Shown here: positions 40,319 through 49,292 of the stretch, piece after piece
How positions within the stretch are numbered: the first letter of the stretch is position 1
Layout of the letters: each line of letters starts with the position of its first letter
Assembly (NCBI RefSeq): GCF_019711515.1
Contig: NZ_JAIGNO010000006.1
Coordinates: 62,001 to 126,000, forward strand
Source of the DNA: Qipengyuania qiaonensis
Lineage (GTDB): Bacteria; Pseudomonadota; Alphaproteobacteria; Sphingomonadales; Sphingomonadaceae
Direction of reading: 5' to 3'
DNA: 64,000 nt
Made by a program: the position numbers and the translations under genes
Notes under the pieces: generated by a model
The model's database searches: none
Told to the model about the DNA's origin: nothing
The model's input: only the letters and a program-made list of their open reading frames with translations

Positions 40319-41689
40319 ATGAGCACGCGCGACACATCCGCCAAGGACGATCCCATCATCGAATCGCGCGATCAGCTGGTCGCCCCGATGGCGGCAGGCG
40401 AAAAGCCGAAAGACGCCTGGCGGATCGGTACCGAGCATGAAAAGCTCGTCTATTGCCGCAAGGAACATCGTGCACTGTCCTATGACGAGCCCGGCGGCAT
40501 CCGCGATATCCTGCTGAGTTTGCAGGAGTTCGGCTGGGAACCGGTCGAAGAAGGCGGCAAGGTGATCGCCATGCGCGGCGAGGACGGTACGGTCAGCCTC
40601 GAACCCGCGGGGCAGCTCGAACTGTCCGGCGCACCGCTCGAAAACCTGCACCAGACCTGCGCGGAAACGGGGCGTCACCTGGATCAGGTCAAGCAGGTGG
40701 GCGAACGGTTCGGCGTCGGCTTCCTCGGCCTCGGCATGTGGCCCGACAAGACACGCGAAGAACTGCCGATCATGCCGAAAGGCCGCTACGACATCATGCT
40801 GCGGCACATGCCGCGCGTGGGGAATCTGGGCCTCGACATGATGCTGCGCACCTGCACCATCCAGGTCAATCTCGACTATTCGTCCGAAGCCGACATGGCG
40901 CACAAGTTCCGCACCAGCCTTGCGCTGCAACCGCTGGCCACCGCGCTGTTCGCCAATTCTCCCTTCACGGAAGGGAAACCCAACGGTTACCTGTCCTATC
41001 GCAGCCATATCTGGAGCGATACCGACCCGCACCGCACCGGCATGCTGCCCTTCGTGTTCGAAGACGGCTTCGGCTATGAACGCTGGGTCGACTACATGCT
41101 CGACGTGCCGATGTATTTCGTCTTCCGCGACGGGAAATATATCGACGCGGCGGGCCTCAGCTTCCGCGATTTCCTCGAGGGCAAGCTGTCGGTCCTGCCG
41201 GGCGAAAAACCGACGCAGAGCGACTGGTGGGATCACCTGTCCACCGCTTTTCCCGAGGTTCGGCTGAAGAGCTTCCTGGAAATGCGCGGCGCGGATGGCG
41301 GGCCGTGGAGCCGCATTTGCGCCCTGCCCGCCTTCTGGGTGGGCCTGCTCTACGATCAGACCGCGCTCGACGCGGCATGGGATCTCGTCAAGCACTGGAC
41401 GATGGAAGAGCGCGAGGAACTGCGCAACGCCGTCCCGAAGCTGGCGCTCGACGCGCCCGTTCCCGGCGGGGGCAAGCTGCACGATCTGGCCAAGGACGTT
41501 CTTGCCATCGCCCGCTCCGGCCTCGCTTCACGGGCACGGCTCAACACTTCGGGCGACAACGAGACGGGCTTTCTCGAAACGCTCGATGAGATCGTCGCCA
41601 GCGGCAAGGTTCCCGCGCAGGTCCTGCTCGACCGTTACAAGGGTGAATGGGGCGGCGATATCGGCCGCATCTACAAATACAGTTTTTGA
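40319..41689 (+). CDS. gshA: Glutamate-cysteine ligase, plant/proteobacterial type
   Basis: This encodes 456 residues. WRIGTEHEKLVYCRKEH near the N-terminus contains the glutamate/Mg-binding Glu residues. TCTIQVNLDYSSEADM and YLSYRSHIWSDTDPHRTG are typical of the GCS2 plant-type enzyme found in alphaproteobacteria. It forms gamma-glutamylcysteine, the first step to glutathione. It is followed 18 bp later by an ABM-domain gene. Confidence 0.95.
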   Translation: MSTRDTSAKDDPIIESRDQLVAPMAAGEKPKDAWRIGTEHEKLVYCRKEHRALSYDEPGGIRDILLSLQEFGWEPVEEGGKVIAMRGEDGTVSLEPAGQLELSGAPLENLHQTCAETGRHLDQVKQVGERFGVGFLGLGMWPDKTREELPIMPKGRYDIMLRHMPRVGNLGLDMMLRTCTIQVNLDYSSEADMAHKFRTSLALQPLATALFANSPFTEGKPNGYLSYRSHIWSDTDPHRTGMLPFVFEDGFGYERWVDYMLDVPMYFVFRDGKYIDAAGLSFRDFLEGKLSVLPGEKPTQSDWWDHLSTAFPEVRLKSFLEMRGADGGPWSRICALPAFWVGLLYDQTALDAAWDLVKHWTMEEREELRNAVPKLALDAPVPGGGKLHDLAKDVLAIARSGLASRARLNTSGDNETGFLETLDEIVASGKVPAQVLLDRYKGEWGGDIGRIYKYSF

Positions 41690-41707
41690 GAAGCGGGAGA
41701 AGCGACA

Positions 41708-42010
41708 GTGATCCAGATCAACGGCACCATCACCATGGGCGACGACGTTAACGAGGAAACTTTTGAGGCGGCCGTCAGGATGATGCAGGCCAGCCGCGCC
41801 GAAGACGGCTGTATCGACTACATATTCGCGCGCGATCTCGCCGATCCCAATACTCTGGTAGTGCTCGAACGCTGGCGCGACCGCGACGCGCTGGAGGCGC
41901 ATGGCAACTCCGCCCATATGGCCGAATTCCGCAAGCTCATGGCCGCCAACCCGCCCAAGTCGAGCGAACTGCGCATCTACGAAACCGACGAGGGCCAGCC
42001 GCTCGGCTGA
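41708..42010 (+). CDS. Antibiotic biosynthesis monooxygenase (ABM)-domain protein
   Basis: This encodes 100 residues in the ferredoxin-like ABM fold: VRMMQASRAEDGCIDYIFA, TLVVLERWRDRDALEAH and AHMAEFRKLM. Members are quinol monooxygenases, heme-degrading enzymes or small detoxifying proteins; which one is unclear. A ribosome site (AGAAGCGAC) lies in the short gap after gshA, so it is likely co-transcribed. Its stop directly abuts the convergent stop at 42011. Confidence 0.88.
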   Translation: MIQINGTITMGDDVNEETFEAAVRMMQASRAEDGCIDYIFARDLADPNTLVVLERWRDRDALEAHGNSAHMAEFRKLMAANPPKSSELRIYETDEGQPLG

Positions 42011-43366
42011 TTATTCCGCGGGCTGACCGGCCAGCGCCGATCGCGGCCTTACCCGGTTCCACAATCGTGTCAGCGGGGCCGTGAGCAAGCCGTTCTGAGC
42101 CATCCATGCGTGATAGTCGCGATATTTCCGATCCTCCGCCAGGAGGTGAGCTTCTTCCGTCTTGGCGCGCCAGAAATAGATGCCGTTGACCACCGCCAGG
42201 AAGAAGCAGTTGCGGATCGCGTCGACAGGGGAGCCCGTGGTCACCAGAAACGGCAGCACGGCGCACCACCAAAAGAGGTTCTTCGAGACATAGGCGGGAT
42301 GCCGGGTGAACCGGTACGGCCCATTGGTGAGCACGCCGCGATAGGTCAGGTTCGAAAAGCGCAGGCCGAAAGCGAAGGTCGCCCAGGCATAGATCCCCGT
42401 CAGAAACACCAGCAGCGCGCCCCACAATGCGATCAGCGTATCATGACCCGCCAGCCAATGCAGCCAGCCTGCCGTATTGTGTTCGTAATTGATTGCCTTG
42501 CCGCCACCGAGGATGCCCCAGACCAGAGGCGGATAACAGATGAATGCTGCGATCCAGCCGCCCAGAAATGGATTGCCCGAGCGGATATGCGCATCGAGCG
42601 GCCGCATGGTGACGATATAGCCCACCGTCCCGATCATCACGTCGATCATGAACATCGCCTCGATGATCGTCAGCGCGATCCGTTCGGGCCGGGCGGCGAT
42701 CTCCGCGAAATCGGCCGTGACGATCGTGCGGAAGGCAAAGGGAATGATCGAGATCATGAAGGCGGTGAAGAAAGCCTTGATGATCCAGGCGCGCCAGTGC
42801 TTCGCGACCTCGTCCATGTCCCAGCCCGGGCGCATGAGCAGAAGCGCACCGAAATGCCAGGCCTGATCGCGCGGATTTACCAGCGCGCGGTCGATCCAGA
42901 AAACATAGGGGATGGACAGCGCAACCAGCGGGATCGCAGAGTATCCCAGCACCTGCATCGAGAAGAGGTATTGCCCGTCCCAGTACCAGCGGCACAGGCA
43001 ATAGAGCCCGGCTATGATCGCCCATGTGGCCCACAGCCCGGCAAGCTTGATCCACGTCACGCTGCGATCGGGCCTGCGCGTACGGACAAGCGACCAGTCG
43101 AGCCCGGTCGAAGGCCTCAGATGCACCTTGTCGACCAGAATCGACCAGGCGGCCATCGGCAGCGCTGCCGCCAGCAGACCGAACAGGGCCGAATTCCTGC
43201 CCCCCAGCGTGTCGCGCGGAACGGCCCAGCCCAAGGCTTCGGCGATGTCGGGAAACCAGCGTGCGAAGGCGACCCAGGCAACCAGCCCGGCAAGGCCTAC
43301 CAGACCCACGGTCGAAGAGACATCGCTCTCCGGCCGTGCGGGGGGTGCTTGCTCCGTCGCGCTCAT
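42011..43366 (-). CDS. Polytopic membrane protein with C-terminal isoprenylcysteine/phospholipid methyltransferase-like domain
   Basis: This encodes 451 residues with about ten hydrophobic segments. The last 130 residues hold NLTYRGVLTNGPYRFTRHPA, the RHP motif of the ICMT/PEMT family that binds SAM at the membrane, and a Glu-rich follow-up (AKTEEAHLLAEDRKYRDY). The first 300 residues are an extra membrane domain not seen in simple ICMT proteins. Methylation of a lipid or isoprenoid is inferred; the acceptor is unknown. It lies between the ABM gene and bamB. Confidence 0.8.
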   Translation of the reverse strand: MSATEQAPPARPESDVSSTVGLVGLAGLVAWVAFARWFPDIAEALGWAVPRDTLGGRNSALFGLLAAALPMAAWSILVDKVHLRPSTGLDWSLVRTRRPDRSVTWIKLAGLWATWAIIAGLYCLCRWYWDGQYLFSMQVLGYSAIPLVALSIPYVFWIDRALVNPRDQAWHFGALLLMRPGWDMDEVAKHWRAWIIKAFFTAFMISIIPFAFRTIVTADFAEIAARPERIALTIIEAMFMIDVMIGTVGYIVTMRPLDAHIRSGNPFLGGWIAAFICYPPLVWGILGGGKAINYEHNTAGWLHWLAGHDTLIALWGALLVFLTGIYAWATFAFGLRFSNLTYRGVLTNGPYRFTRHPAYVSKNLFWWCAVLPFLVTTGSPVDAIRNCFFLAVVNGIYFWRAKTEEAHLLAEDRKYRDYHAWMAQNGLLTAPLTRLWNRVRPRSALAGQPAE

Positions 43367-43421
43367 GACCGCCCCTCGTTAGCCCCGATTGGTTAACACG
43401 GCGATCATGCTAGCATGAAAA

Positions 43422-44762
43422 TCAACGAAATGCGGTGATTCGGCCGCTATCGTCGAGCACATACAGCGTGTTGTTGGCCACGATCGGCGCCAGCGAGACC
43501 GGCTGGTCGAGATCGGTGAACTCGCTTGCAGATCCCTCGCCCGTACTGATCCGGTAGACCTGCCCTTCCGAACTGACCGCCCACAGATTGTTCCCCGCCA
43601 GCACGGGTCCGGACCAGAAGATCGGGCCTTCCTTGTCTTCCTCGTCGCGCCAGCGCGGCAGTTGGGTCAGCCAGCGCACCTTGCCGGTGGCCCGGGCGAT
43701 CGCGAGCAGACGGGCATCGTCGGTCAGGGTGAAGATCCATTCGCCTGCAATGGCCGGGGTCGAAATGCCGGCGAGATTGAGCTCCCAGATCCGCTGGCCG
43801 GTGACCAGTTCGTAGGCCGCCATACGGCCACCCTGGCCGAGCGCATAGACACGGCCATTGTCGATGATCGGGTCCGCATCGATATCGGTCAGCGACCCGA
43901 CCTGCGTCGAAATCGACGTCAGCGCCAGAGCGTCCGCCCACAATGTGCGGCCGTTTTCGTAACGGTACGCGTTCAGTTCGCCGGAGCTATAGCCGGCGAT
44001 CACCGTACCTTGTCCCGCTGCCGGAGCGGCCACGCCGAAAACACCGGCCTGGGTCGACGAGCCCGATTCCTGCCACTGAATTTCGCCGTTGGTGGCGTTC
44101 AGCGCGAAAATCTGATTGTCCTGCGTCATCACGAAGACCGAACCGAAGGCGACCGTCGGAGAGCCGCGCAACGGGCCGGACGGCTTGACCTTCCAGATGA
44201 CCGAACCGTCGGTCGCGTTCAGCGCGACGACATCGCCGACGCCATCGGTCATATAGACCTTACCGTTGTCGTAGCTGGCGCCCCCGCCGAAAGCCGATGG
44301 CTTGAGCTCGCTTTCGACGCCGGGATTGTAGCCCCACCGCCGCGCGCCCGTTTGCGCATCGAAGGCCGTAAGCGTTCCGTCGCCGCCGACCGCGAACATC
44401 ATCCCGCCGCCCACGACCGGCGAGGCACCGAGCCGACGACGCTGGCTTGCGCCTTCGACATTGACTGCGAATGCGCGGGTCGGCGCTTCGGCCAGCGCGA
44501 GATGGCCATAGGACTTGGCGGCATTGCCGCCAGCCTGCACCCAGTTCTCGTTCACGCGGGCGGGAGGGAGGACGACCGCGACATCCGCCAGCGCCGGATC
44601 GACCTTCGCGCCGGTTTCGATACGCGACAGGATCGGCTGGCGTTCACCCATGGTCGGGGTCACCTTCTTGTCCCCACCGCCGAAAAGGCCGCCGCTGCAG
44701 GCGCCGAGGCCGGCCGCCAGTACCGCGACGAACGCGGTGCGCGAGAGGTTCTTGCAGTTCAT
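43422..44762 (-). CDS. bamB: Outer membrane assembly lipoprotein BamB
   Basis: This encodes 446 residues. The lipoprotein signal ends at AAGLGAC. It is followed by repeated PQQ-like blades (GGGMMFAVGGDGTLTAFDAQ, VYMTDGVGDVVALNATDG, VFVMTQDNQIFALNATNG, NNTLYVLDDSGRITAFR) forming an eight-bladed propeller. BamB is an accessory of the BAM complex that inserts outer-membrane barrels. The ATG at 44762 (MNCKNLSRTAF) is chosen; the longer open frame runs into the upstream gene. It is co-transcribed with the YfgM-like gene 43 bp upstream. Confidence 0.93.
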   Translation of the reverse strand: MNCKNLSRTAFVAVLAAGLGACSGGLFGGGDKKVTPTMGERQPILSRIETGAKVDPALADVAVVLPPARVNENWVQAGGNAAKSYGHLALAEAPTRAFAVNVEGASQRRRLGASPVVGGGMMFAVGGDGTLTAFDAQTGARRWGYNPGVESELKPSAFGGGASYDNGKVYMTDGVGDVVALNATDGSVIWKVKPSGPLRGSPTVAFGSVFVMTQDNQIFALNATNGEIQWQESGSSTQAGVFGVAAPAAGQGTVIAGYSSGELNAYRYENGRTLWADALALTSISTQVGSLTDIDADPIIDNGRVYALGQGGRMAAYELVTGQRIWELNLAGISTPAIAGEWIFTLTDDARLLAIARATGKVRWLTQLPRWRDEEDKEGPIFWSGPVLAGNNLWAVSSEGQVYRISTGEGSASEFTDLDQPVSLAPIVANNTLYVLDDSGRITAFR

Positions 44763-44805
44763 CTGTTTCCTCGTTCCGTGTCTTTTCGGCAATCCAGCGC
44801 CGTGT

Positions 44806-45621
44806 TTATTCGGTTTCTGCCGCGGCGGTATCACCGTCGGCATCCTCGCGTTCGATCCCTTGCTCTTCGAGCAGCGCATCGACGTCCTCGATCGCATCGA
44901 CGCCCAGCACGCCGGCCATCTGGCGAGCGCGCGAACGGATCGATTCCGGTCCGTCCTCGTCCTTTGCGATCTGCGCGAACAGCGCGCCCGCTTCGGCGCG
45001 TTTACCCTGGTCGAGATAGGCATGGGCGACGAGTTCGCCCGCGCTGGCGAAATACGGCTTGCCGGGCGTCGCGAGCGGTTTGAGCGCCGCGACGATTTCG
45101 GCGCTCTCCATCGTGTCGTAATTGAGCGTGACATCGCGCAGGCGCGCAAGGTCGCGCATGGCCGGGGCGGCACTGTCATTACCCGCAACGCTCTTGAAAA
45201 TGGTCGAGGCTTCCGCCGTGTCGCCGCGCTGTTCGGCAATGCCGGCGCGCATCATCGCTGCTGCGACCGCTGCACCTCCGCCATCCTTTCCGGCGAGTTC
45301 TTCCAGCCGGTCGTAAGCGGAATCCACATTGCCGGACTGAATCTGGTCGAGCGCGCCGACCAGCGCTTCGGAATCGCGCTCCATCGCTGCTTCCTGCCGG
45401 CTTTGCCAATAGAGATAGCCGCCAAAGGCAACCAGCGCGGCAACCAGCAAGCCGAGAAGCGGCTTGCCCCACTTGTCCAGAAATTCCTCCGTATCGCCCT
45501 GGCGCACGGCATCGTCGACTTCGCGAAGCAGCGCTTCCTGCTGGGCGTTTTCCTGCCGGCTACGCTTGTCTTCGCGGGAAAGTTCGTTTTTGGGTGTCAG
45601 GGCCACAGGGCCGGGCTCCAT
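44806..45621 (-). CDS. YfgM-like TPR membrane protein
   Basis: This encodes 271 residues. An acidic cytoplasmic N-terminus (REVDDAVRQGDTEEFLDKWG) leads into one transmembrane helix (PLLGLLVAALVAFGGYLYW), then TPR-like helices (AAMMRAGIAEQRGDTAEAST; AHAYLDQGKRAEAGALFA). This is the layout of YfgM/PpiD-associated proteins that sit at the SecYEG exit and help hand over envelope proteins. The gene order with bamB downstream is the standard one. Confidence 0.88.
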   Translation of the reverse strand: MEPGPVALTPKNELSREDKRSRQENAQQEALLREVDDAVRQGDTEEFLDKWGKPLLGLLVAALVAFGGYLYWQSRQEAAMERDSEALVGALDQIQSGNVDSAYDRLEELAGKDGGGAAVAAAMMRAGIAEQRGDTAEASTIFKSVAGNDSAAPAMRDLARLRDVTLNYDTMESAEIVAALKPLATPGKPYFASAGELVAHAYLDQGKRAEAGALFAQIAKDEDGPESIRSRARQMAGVLGVDAIEDVDALLEEQGIEREDADGDTAAAETE

Positions 45622-45723
45622 CTGAATAGATATCGGTTTGCGCGGCTCTTTAAGGACAGGCGCGCATCAGGGCAATGGTCGCAAAAGCCTGTCCCCGTCC
45701 GGGTGAACGGCGGCTGAAACGTG

Positions 45724-46869
45724 TCAGAGCTCGATTTTCATCGCACTCGAGTAGAGCCGCCGATAGGTCGCGACCATCTTCGCCTCGTCGAACTGCGCCA
45801 CGGCCTTGGCACGGTTGGCTTCGCCGACTTCCTTGCGCAACTCCTTCGAAACGGCGAGTTGGACCAGTGCCATGCGCAATTCGTCCTCGTTTCCCGGTGG
45901 CGCGATAAACTCCTCGTTCCGCTCGGCGACCATGTTGGCGATGTCGCCAACCGCGGGGGCAACTATCGGCAGACCTGCCGCCATCGCTTCCGCCACCGAA
46001 AGCGGGAACTGTTCCGAATCGCTCGACAGGGCGAAGATGTCGAACAGGCCGATCACACGCGCGGGATCGGCCACGGCGCCGGGCAGGTGCACGCGGTGAT
46101 TTATCTGCAGACGATCGGCCTCGGCCAGGATGGCATTGCGCGCCTCCCCTTCTCCGAGGATCACCAACTGCCAGTTTTCCGCGAGTTCGGTGAATACGCG
46201 CACCAGTCGCGGCAGGTTCTTGACGGTACGGAGCCCGGCCAGCGTGCCGACCCAGAATTCGCCCGGACGCTTGATCAGACGCAGCGCATCCGTCTTGGGG
46301 CGCATCGCGAAGGCCTTGGTGTCGATCCCGTTCGGAATGCGTTTCACCCGGCCCAGCGGTTGTTGCCAGTCGACCAGCGCGATTTCCTCGAGCCGCTCCG
46401 ATGGTACGACCAATCCGGACGCCTTGCCCAGCGCAACCCGGCGGTACCAGGTGCGGCTCGTCTTGAGCTTTTTCAGCTCGCTTTCGTCAAAGCCGTCCTC
46501 GTGATGGATCAGCGGCGGAAGGGCATGAAGGTCCTTGAACAGCGTGTGCGCCATGACTGCGTCCATCGCCCCCCAATTATAGGTACAGACGAGGTCGTAA
46601 CCCTTCATCGCCCGGGCAAGCTTTTGCAATCGACCGGGGAGCGGCCGTCCTTTCAGGCTCGGAAACTCGGGTTGCAGCCGTATATCCAGACCCTTGGCTA
46701 TACGATCCGCGGCACCGAGCTGCTCGGGCTCTCCCGATACGATGGTATGCCGCGCCTTCTTTCCGAAGGCGTTGATCAGCTGAACCGTGCGCAATTCCTT
46801 GCCGCCCGGGGCGAAGGTCGACTGCAGATGGAGAATATGCGGCACCGCCCCGCCCCGCGCCCGGCTCAT
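45724..46869 (-). CDS. Glycosyltransferase family 4 (GT-B)
   Basis: This encodes 381 residues. The N-terminal domain starts ILHLQSTFAPGGKELRTVQL. The C-terminal domain has GTLAGLRTVKNLPRLVRVF, VILGEGEARNAILAEA and the GT4 donor-site pattern SSDSEQFPLSVAEAMAAGLP. It transfers a sugar from a nucleotide donor; the acceptor is unknown. The start overlaps the stop of the upstream alpha/beta hydrolase by four bases. Confidence 0.9.
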   Translation of the reverse strand: MSRARGGAVPHILHLQSTFAPGGKELRTVQLINAFGKKARHTIVSGEPEQLGAADRIAKGLDIRLQPEFPSLKGRPLPGRLQKLARAMKGYDLVCTYNWGAMDAVMAHTLFKDLHALPPLIHHEDGFDESELKKLKTSRTWYRRVALGKASGLVVPSERLEEIALVDWQQPLGRVKRIPNGIDTKAFAMRPKTDALRLIKRPGEFWVGTLAGLRTVKNLPRLVRVFTELAENWQLVILGEGEARNAILAEADRLQINHRVHLPGAVADPARVIGLFDIFALSSDSEQFPLSVAEAMAAGLPIVAPAVGDIANMVAERNEEFIAPPGNEDELRMALVQLAVSKELRKEVGEANRAKAVAQFDEAKMVATYRRLYSSAMKIEL

Positions 46870-47732
46870 GCGCAGCGCGCCAGCAGCTCATCGACGACGG
46901 TCCGCGCCTCGGGCTCGTCGAGCGTGGGCGCATGGCCGACCTGCGGCACGGTCGCGGCAATGGCTTCGGGCGCACGGCGGCGCATTTCCTCGAAGGCCTG
47001 CGCGGACAGCAATTGCGACAGCTCCCCGCGCAGCAAGGCGAGCGGTTTGGCAGCCAGCACATCGAATGCCGGCCACAGATCCGGCGGCACCGCCGCTTCG
47101 TCGGCAGCCATGATCGGCTCGGCAATCTTCATGTCGTAATCGAAGGCGATACGGCCGTTATTGCACAGCGTCAGCGTGCGCTTGGCCATGGCTATCCAGT
47201 CCTCGGTTCCGAAACCGGGAAAAGCGGCACCGTGCACTTCCTCCAGCGCGCGGGCGGCGTGCATCCAGGTCGGGAAGCTGCGGCCCTGCCCGATATAGGA
47301 TTTGATCGCATCGAGGCCCGCCGTCTCCAGCACCGGCCCGATATCGTTCAGCAACGCCCCCGCAATGCGGCCGGGCTGCAACGCGGCCAGCGCCAGCGTC
47401 ATCAAACCGCCCATCGACGTGCCGATGGATACGAAGCTGTCGATCTTCTCCGCATCGAGCAGTGCCAGCAGATCGAGCGTGTAAGTGCCGACCTGATAGC
47501 TATCGGACTCTTCGGCATAATCGCTGTCCCCCCGCCCCCGCATGGACGGCACCAGCACGTGCCAGCCCTGTTTTGCGATGTGCGGAGCGAGATCCTCGAA
47601 ATCGCGGGTATTGCGCGTGAGCCCGTGCAGGCAGATGACCGGCGGGCGGTCGCCAGCGCTGCCATATTCGCGAAAATGGAGGGTGAGACCGTCGGCGCTC
47701 TGCCAGTGGCGGTCGGTAAAGCTGTTGTCCAT
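46866..47732 (-). CDS. Alpha/beta hydrolase
   Basis: This encodes 288 residues. PVICLHGLTRNTRDF forms the oxyanion region, SIGTSMGGLMTLALA holds the nucleophile Ser in a G-x-S-x-G-like elbow (GTSMG), and GHAPTLDEPEA holds the late His. The substrate is unknown. The ATG at 47732 (MDNSFTDRHWQ) is chosen; the very long open frame further upstream is antisense to selO. It is translationally coupled to the glycosyltransferase gene and divergent from selO. Confidence 0.92.
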   Translation of the reverse strand: MDNSFTDRHWQSADGLTLHFREYGSAGDRPPVICLHGLTRNTRDFEDLAPHIAKQGWHVLVPSMRGRGDSDYAEESDSYQVGTYTLDLLALLDAEKIDSFVSIGTSMGGLMTLALAALQPGRIAGALLNDIGPVLETAGLDAIKSYIGQGRSFPTWMHAARALEEVHGAAFPGFGTEDWIAMAKRTLTLCNNGRIAFDYDMKIAEPIMAADEAAVPPDLWPAFDVLAAKPLALLRGELSQLLSAQAFEEMRRRAPEAIAATVPQVGHAPTLDEPEARTVVDELLARCA

Positions 47733-47807
47733 GTCTGGCGGCGAAAACCTTGGTGGCTTGGCGTAGGTGCCCTTGTATCGGGCCGGCTTGCCGCCCACTA
47801 TCGCCGC

Positions 47808-49202
47808 ATGCGCGCCGAACCGCAAGCCGTGAGCTATCGCCCCGACACACCGATCGAATCCCTGGCCGACTGGCTGGCCGATCCGGTCGAGCCAGCGGAC
47901 TTTCCCAAGACGCAGCTGCGGTTTCGCAACGATCGGCATGCTGCGAGTGTAGGCCTCGCCGAATTGTCGGACGATGAGTGGCTCAGGCATTTCGGGCGCT
48001 TCGAGCCGCTGGACGGCAATCTTTCCCACCCGCTGGCCCTGCGCTATCACGGCCACCAGTTCCGCGTCTACAATCCGGAGATCGGCGACGGACGAGGGTT
48101 TCTCTACGCGCAGATGCGCGATGGCGCGAACCGTCTGCTCGATCTCGGCACCAAGGGTTCCGGCCAGACCCCGTGGAGCCGCGAGGGCGACGGGCGGCTG
48201 ACACTCAAGGGGGCGGTGCGCGAAATCCTCGCCACCGAAATGCTGGAGGCGCTGGGCGTCTACACCTCCAAGACTTTCAGCGTCGTGGAAACGGGCGAAG
48301 AACTGTGGCGCGGCGACGAGCCCAGCCCGACCCGTTCCGCGGTCATGACGCGCCTCAGCCACGGACACATCCGCATCGGCACGTTCCAACGCCTGCTCGC
48401 CATCGAAGAGAGGGACCATATGGCGGCGCTGGTCGATTATTGCCTCGCGCAGTTCCCCGGACCGCCGCCGCCGGAGGACGCCCCCGATCGCGACGAGCCT
48501 GCAGTCCGGCTGATGCACCTGGTCGTCGAACGCATGGCCGATCTTGCCGCAAGCTGGATGGTGGCGGGCTTCGTGCACGGCGTGCTGAACACCGACAACA
48601 TGAACATCACCGGCGAAAGCTTCGATTACGGTCCGTGGCGCTTTCTGCCCAGATGGGACCCCGCCTTCACGGCCGCCTATTTCGACCACCAGGGCCTTTA
48701 CGCCTTCGGACGCCAGCCCGAAGCGCTGAACTGGAATTGCGGACAGTTCGCCATCGCCTTGCGCTTGCTTGCCGACGCGCCCCCGCTGATTGCCGCGATG
48801 GAACGCTTCGGGCCGCTCTACATGGAGACGATCGGCAAGCGTTGGTGCTGGCGAATGGGGCTGGAAAGCAATGATGCGGAGGCCAATGCTGCGCTGGTTG
48901 CCGCATGCGAGAAAGACATGGTCGAGAGCGGCATTGCGCCCGATGAGTTTTTCTTCTCCCATCGTGGAGGGCGACGTGCCGAAGGCGAACTCGCCGACGC
49001 ACTGCGGAACTTCGAACCGGTCGGCGGCGAACATCCCTACTGGAACGACGAGCGGCCGGAATCGATGCTGATCGACGAGGTCGAAACCATCTGGGCGGCC
49101 ATTGCCGAAAAAGACGACTGGCAACCTCTACAAGAAAAGATCGCCGCTTTGCGGCGAATGGGCGAAGCGCACGGCGAACCACCGTTTCCGGCAGGTCATT
49201 AA
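47808..49202 (+). CDS. selO: Protein adenylyltransferase SelO (YdiU family)
   Basis: This encodes 464 residues, close to the family length. The pseudokinase core has LGTKGSGQTPWSREGDGRL, LKGAVREILATEMLEALG and HGVLNTDNMNITGESFDYGP, the inverted-nucleotide kinase motifs of SelO, which transfers AMP to proteins in redox control. Bacterial SelO usually lacks the selenocysteine seen in eukaryotes; the C-terminus here has none. The ATG at 47808 is taken as the first start after the divergent hydrolase gene. Confidence 0.94.
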   Translation: MRAEPQAVSYRPDTPIESLADWLADPVEPADFPKTQLRFRNDRHAASVGLAELSDDEWLRHFGRFEPLDGNLSHPLALRYHGHQFRVYNPEIGDGRGFLYAQMRDGANRLLDLGTKGSGQTPWSREGDGRLTLKGAVREILATEMLEALGVYTSKTFSVVETGEELWRGDEPSPTRSAVMTRLSHGHIRIGTFQRLLAIEERDHMAALVDYCLAQFPGPPPPEDAPDRDEPAVRLMHLVVERMADLAASWMVAGFVHGVLNTDNMNITGESFDYGPWRFLPRWDPAFTAAYFDHQGLYAFGRQPEALNWNCGQFAIALRLLADAPPLIAAMERFGPLYMETIGKRWCWRMGLESNDAEANAALVAACEKDMVESGIAPDEFFFSHRGGRRAEGELADALRNFEPVGGEHPYWNDERPESMLIDEVETIWAAIAEKDDWQPLQEKIAALRRMGEAHGEPPFPAGH

Positions 49203-49292
49203 TCGGTGCCGGACAAGGACTTGAATTGACGCGGCGCGTCTAACCTCCCACTTAGGGCCCACTTCGCGCCCCAGAGAGGAAATTCTACCGAA

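Noticed and set aside
47733-49124. Upstream extension of the alpha/beta hydrolase frame to 752 residues
   Set aside because: The extension is antisense to selO, which has clear family motifs; the hydrolase fold starts at MDNSFTDRHWQ.
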